64,000 nucleotides of DNA, from the NCBI RefSeq assembly GCF_041260155.1, contig NC_091940.1, positions 24,785,870 to 24,849,869 on the forward strand. Reading direction: 5' to 3'. Positions 61,601-64,000 of this stretch are shown here, piece after piece. The DNA is from Ptychodera flava. Lineage: Eukaryota; Hemichordata; Enteropneusta; Ptychoderidae. Below the pieces are notes generated by a model. It did not search any database. It was not told the origin of the DNA and saw only the letters and a list, made by a program, of their open reading frames with translations. The position numbers were made by a program, and so were the translations under genes. Within the stretch, counting starts at the first letter, position 1. The number at the start of each line of letters is the position of its first letter.

Positions 61601-63236
61601 GAATCTCATACATTGATTTTCTCTTTTATATATAGTTGTGAATGTAGATTTATGGATCACATTGGTGGTGTCCGGGGCGGTTTGCATTTTCTATACCAGC
61701 GTGGTGAGTTTTTAATCCTTTAAAAAGAAGTAAAAATGACAGATGTTCAGAAACCCTGCAAATTCATACTATCAATGGCTCGAATTGTAATACCTGTTCT
61801 ATTGCTTTTTTTCTCTTTGTTCATGTATAATGATAGATAACGACAAGGATTCCTTTGTCAAGTTAGGCAATTAATTTTGCGATCCCGCCTACAAATTATA
61901 CATGGGTCATTTGTAATCAGCTAGGCCCTATATTCATACAAAGAAAACTAGCATGAAAACATGTTATTGTGCATCATCTGTCTGCATATTCAGGGTGGAA
62001 TGAAAGCGGTCATCTGGACAGATGTCTTCCAGTTTCTCGTCATTGTCGGGACTCTCATGACCGTCATTATCTTAGGGACCATCGAGGCAGGTGGTCTACA
62101 GTACGTCTGGGAAAGCAACAAACAAGATGGTCGGCTTGATGTGTTCAAGTGAGTGATGCATTCTGGGCTATCATCCGGGTAACTTTCGAGAGAACTTTTT
62201 GAGTCCAACATTGTCGTGATAGTTTGTGAACAGAAAGTAAATCAAAATGTGCGCGACGTGCACCCAGCTTTCCTCTTTAAGTGTCGCAAAAGTCAACCAT
62301 CTTCAAATTACATAAGCATATGAAGTCAAAACGAATGCAATTTCTGTAATTTGTCTCTTATGACTGCAGGAATTCTCTCCACTCAATTCTGATTCTCTCT
62401 TTCTGTCACAATTCGTCTAACTCGTCCTTGTTTCTCTTTCTATCCATCTGATTGTATATCTGCCTGTTTGTTGTGTCTATCTGTCTGTCTGTCTGTCTCT
62501 GTCTATCTATCTGCCTGTCTATCTCTATCTACCAATAATGCTGGCTCGAGCCAACAAGTTAGCCGTCTCTTCGTCAGTAACTGCGCATGTCTGTCTGCCT
62601 GCCAGCCTACGTATCTATCTATCTGTCTATCAATACATCTAATAAACTCTCAAACTCTAAAACAAATAAACAAAAACAAACAAACGTATGCAGTGGATTG
62701 CACATTCCACACTTCTTTTTTCAGAGTTCCATTTGATGTAACTCAAAGAACAACCATAATCAGTGCGATATTTGGCGGGGGAATGAACGCGATTCCACAA
62801 TTCGTCAGCCAAACTGCAGTGCAGAGATACATGTCTTCTAAAACTCTGAAACATGCCCAGATGTAAGTCGAACATCTTCGTTTTCACTTAAGCATTCAAT
62901 GACAAACAAAAATTATGTTCTGTAGAGGGTTCCGATCATAAATAAAAAATCTGCCCTCGTAGCGAAAGTTAAAATGCTGTCTTTGAGTTTTGCTGAGTAT
63001 CAAATTATCTTTAGTGTGTTTTGACGTCAAATATATTTTTATACTCGAATGTAAAAGTGTGTAACAATAGGTATGAAATATGTACTGAGTAATGCATGTG
63101 AGGTGCGATAGATAGGAAACTGACTAAGTTTCTTCTTTCCATGCCAACAGGTCCGTCTTACTGAATATGCCGTTCCAGTTAATCATTCTGCCGACGGTCT
63201 ATTTTTCAGGATTGGTTATGTATGCCTACTACAATA
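58442..63236 (+). CDS. Sodium:solute symporter, SLC5A8/A12-like, 5' part
   Basis: Seven coding exons: 58442-58566, 59873-60092, 60606-60723, 61636-61703, 61994-62148, 62725-62862, 63151-63236, all with AG/GT junctions and compatible phases; the gene continues past the right edge. About 303 residues are visible of the usual 600 or so. The order matches SLC5A8/SLC5A12 (sodium-coupled monocarboxylate transporters): start MSTVATPFGVVDYVVFATML (TM1), SEFLVAGKSMSGLPVAMSLL, FLSALTIMGIPAE (TM2), ISAYEYFGLRFN, VFYMAATMIGPALAVEA, GGMKAVIWTDVFQ, then FVSQTAVQRYMSSKT. The GG-KAVIWTDVFQ and QxAVQRY blocks are hallmarks of the monocarboxylate/multivitamin/iodide branch. Substrate within that branch (lactate, pyruvate, biotin, iodide) cannot be told. 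Transcribed away from the SLC7 array. Confidence 0.9.
58624..58695. repeat. (TA)n microsatellite
   Basis: TA run in intron 1 of the SLC5 gene. Confidence 0.95.
59607..59800. mobile_element. 194-bp fold-back element
   Basis: Ends AAACACCTATAGCCTGGTC and imperfect reverse complement. Arms of about 95 bases (GACCGTCTATTACCCC, TGTGTTACCAGAAACACAT) mirror around AAC near 59704. Intron 1 of the SLC5 gene. A MITE-like hairpin. Confidence 0.8.
60330..60550 (+). repeat. Interspersed repeat family R1, copy 3
   Basis: TTCAAAATGGCCGCCATCCC, then AAAATGAGCCCCC; same family as 53985-54260. Intron 2 of the SLC5 gene. Confidence 0.6.
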
Positions 63237-63749
63237 GTAAGTTGATTGCAGGAAAATGTGAACAAAGAGAAAGGGCAACTCGTAGAAAAATTTTCAAAAC
63301 AAATACCATGAGCTTAAGCGATTTCTCGAAACTCGCCATTCTTGGTCTACCCTGGGGTAATGTCTTGACATTTAGGTAGAGGAGTTGAAACATTTGTATA
63401 GTAAACGATTATTCTCAATATCATCTAAAATCATTCAAAACTTAGGAATTTGAAGGTCGTATGACCCCCTATTAAACCCTTTTCAGCTAAGTTGTTATTA
63501 GTTTTTGACATTACAGCGTGCTTAATTCAATAAAGGCCCAAAACCCCCTTTTAAAGAACAACAAATTGTCAAAATTGTCATTTAAAAAACATTAGAATTT
63601 TTAGCCAGTCACTGCTGTGCCTTACCTGTCTGTGAAATATTCAACTATCGAGTGGATTTTCTCCTTACAGTCAGGAAAGAATATGATGTTGCTCTCCGGT
63701 GACCCTTGTTAAAGGTATAACGTGTCTCGGGGACAGATAGTCGGACTAT

Positions 63750-63970
63750 CAAATTTCTACAATTCTTTTCTGATCTACGACTTGTGGAGGCACATTTTAA
63801 AGCTCTTGGAGAAAGAAAAACTTTCATCGTCTTAGTTTTTCGAAAAATCAACATTTTGATTTTCCCCCATAGCGTTAACACAGGGATGGTGGCCATTTTG
63901 AATTTCAAATATCGCAAAATGTTGGGTAATTTAATTCGGTAGTTCCAAACTTTGCACGGTGACCCCCGAT
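63750..63970 (-). repeat. Interspersed repeat family R1, copy 4
   Basis: GGGATGGTGGCCATTTTGAA with TTTTAAAGCTCTTGGAG upstream; inverted relative to copies 2 and 3. Lies in the intron after the last visible SLC5 exon. Confidence 0.6.
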
Positions 63971-64000
63971 TTTTATTGTTGACTTGGTAAAAGAATGGTT

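Noticed and set aside
63237-63379. Extension of SLC5 exon 7 by read-through
   Set aside because: A good GTAAGT donor at 63237 fits the phase of the preceding exon, and the following residues do not resemble SLC5 proteins.

Overview
This is a window from an animal nuclear genome, not a microbe. It holds multi-exon genes with GT/AG introns of about 0.5-3 kb, long AT-rich spacers, microsatellites and several transposon classes (BEL/Pao LTR element, hAT-like DNA transposon, LINE, Penelope-like, fold-back/MITE elements). The content (xCT-like SLC7 and SLC5A8-like genes, BEL and Penelope elements) suggests a marine invertebrate, perhaps a non-vertebrate deuterostome; the sequence alone does not fix the taxon.

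Layout. 1-8274: a BEL/Pao retrotransposon with its 5' LTR truncated at a tRNA-like sequence, and a 1.56-kb hAT-like transposon (5558-7121) inside its integrase region. 8461-52174: a tandem, same-orientation (minus strand) array of light-chain amino-acid transporter genes of the SLC7/LAT family, all with the same ten-exon plan. Copy A (8461-11309) is a pseudogene whose 3' exons would lie left of the window. Copy B (14967-30877) has otherwise clean exons, but exon 7 is split by a 5.1-kb inverted-repeat transposon that contains Penelope-like remnants. Copy C (34198-41929) carries a 1-base frameshift in exon 5. Copy D/E (43546-52174) reads open through all ten exons (496 residues). Remnants inside its intron 2 show it is a chimera: exons 1-2 come from one tandem copy and exons 3-10 from the next. 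Flanking and intronic sequence is also shared, so the array grew by duplication of blocks of about 9-10 kb.

52175-58441 is a divergent intergenic region with repeats and no gene I recognise. 58442-63236 (plus strand) carries the first seven coding exons of a sodium:solute symporter (SLC5A8/A12-like); the gene runs off the right edge. The SLC7 array and the SLC5 gene are therefore head to head. Both encode plasma-membrane transporters, but nothing seen links them functionally beyond adjacency.

No new molecular system (CRISPR, toxin or defence cluster) is evident. The most informative observations are the apparently intact chimeric SLC7 gene, the exon-splitting 5.1-kb element with tandem-repeat arms, a 577-bp almost perfect palindrome with a 7-bp target duplication, and a paired GATA motif conserved upstream of the SLC7 copies.
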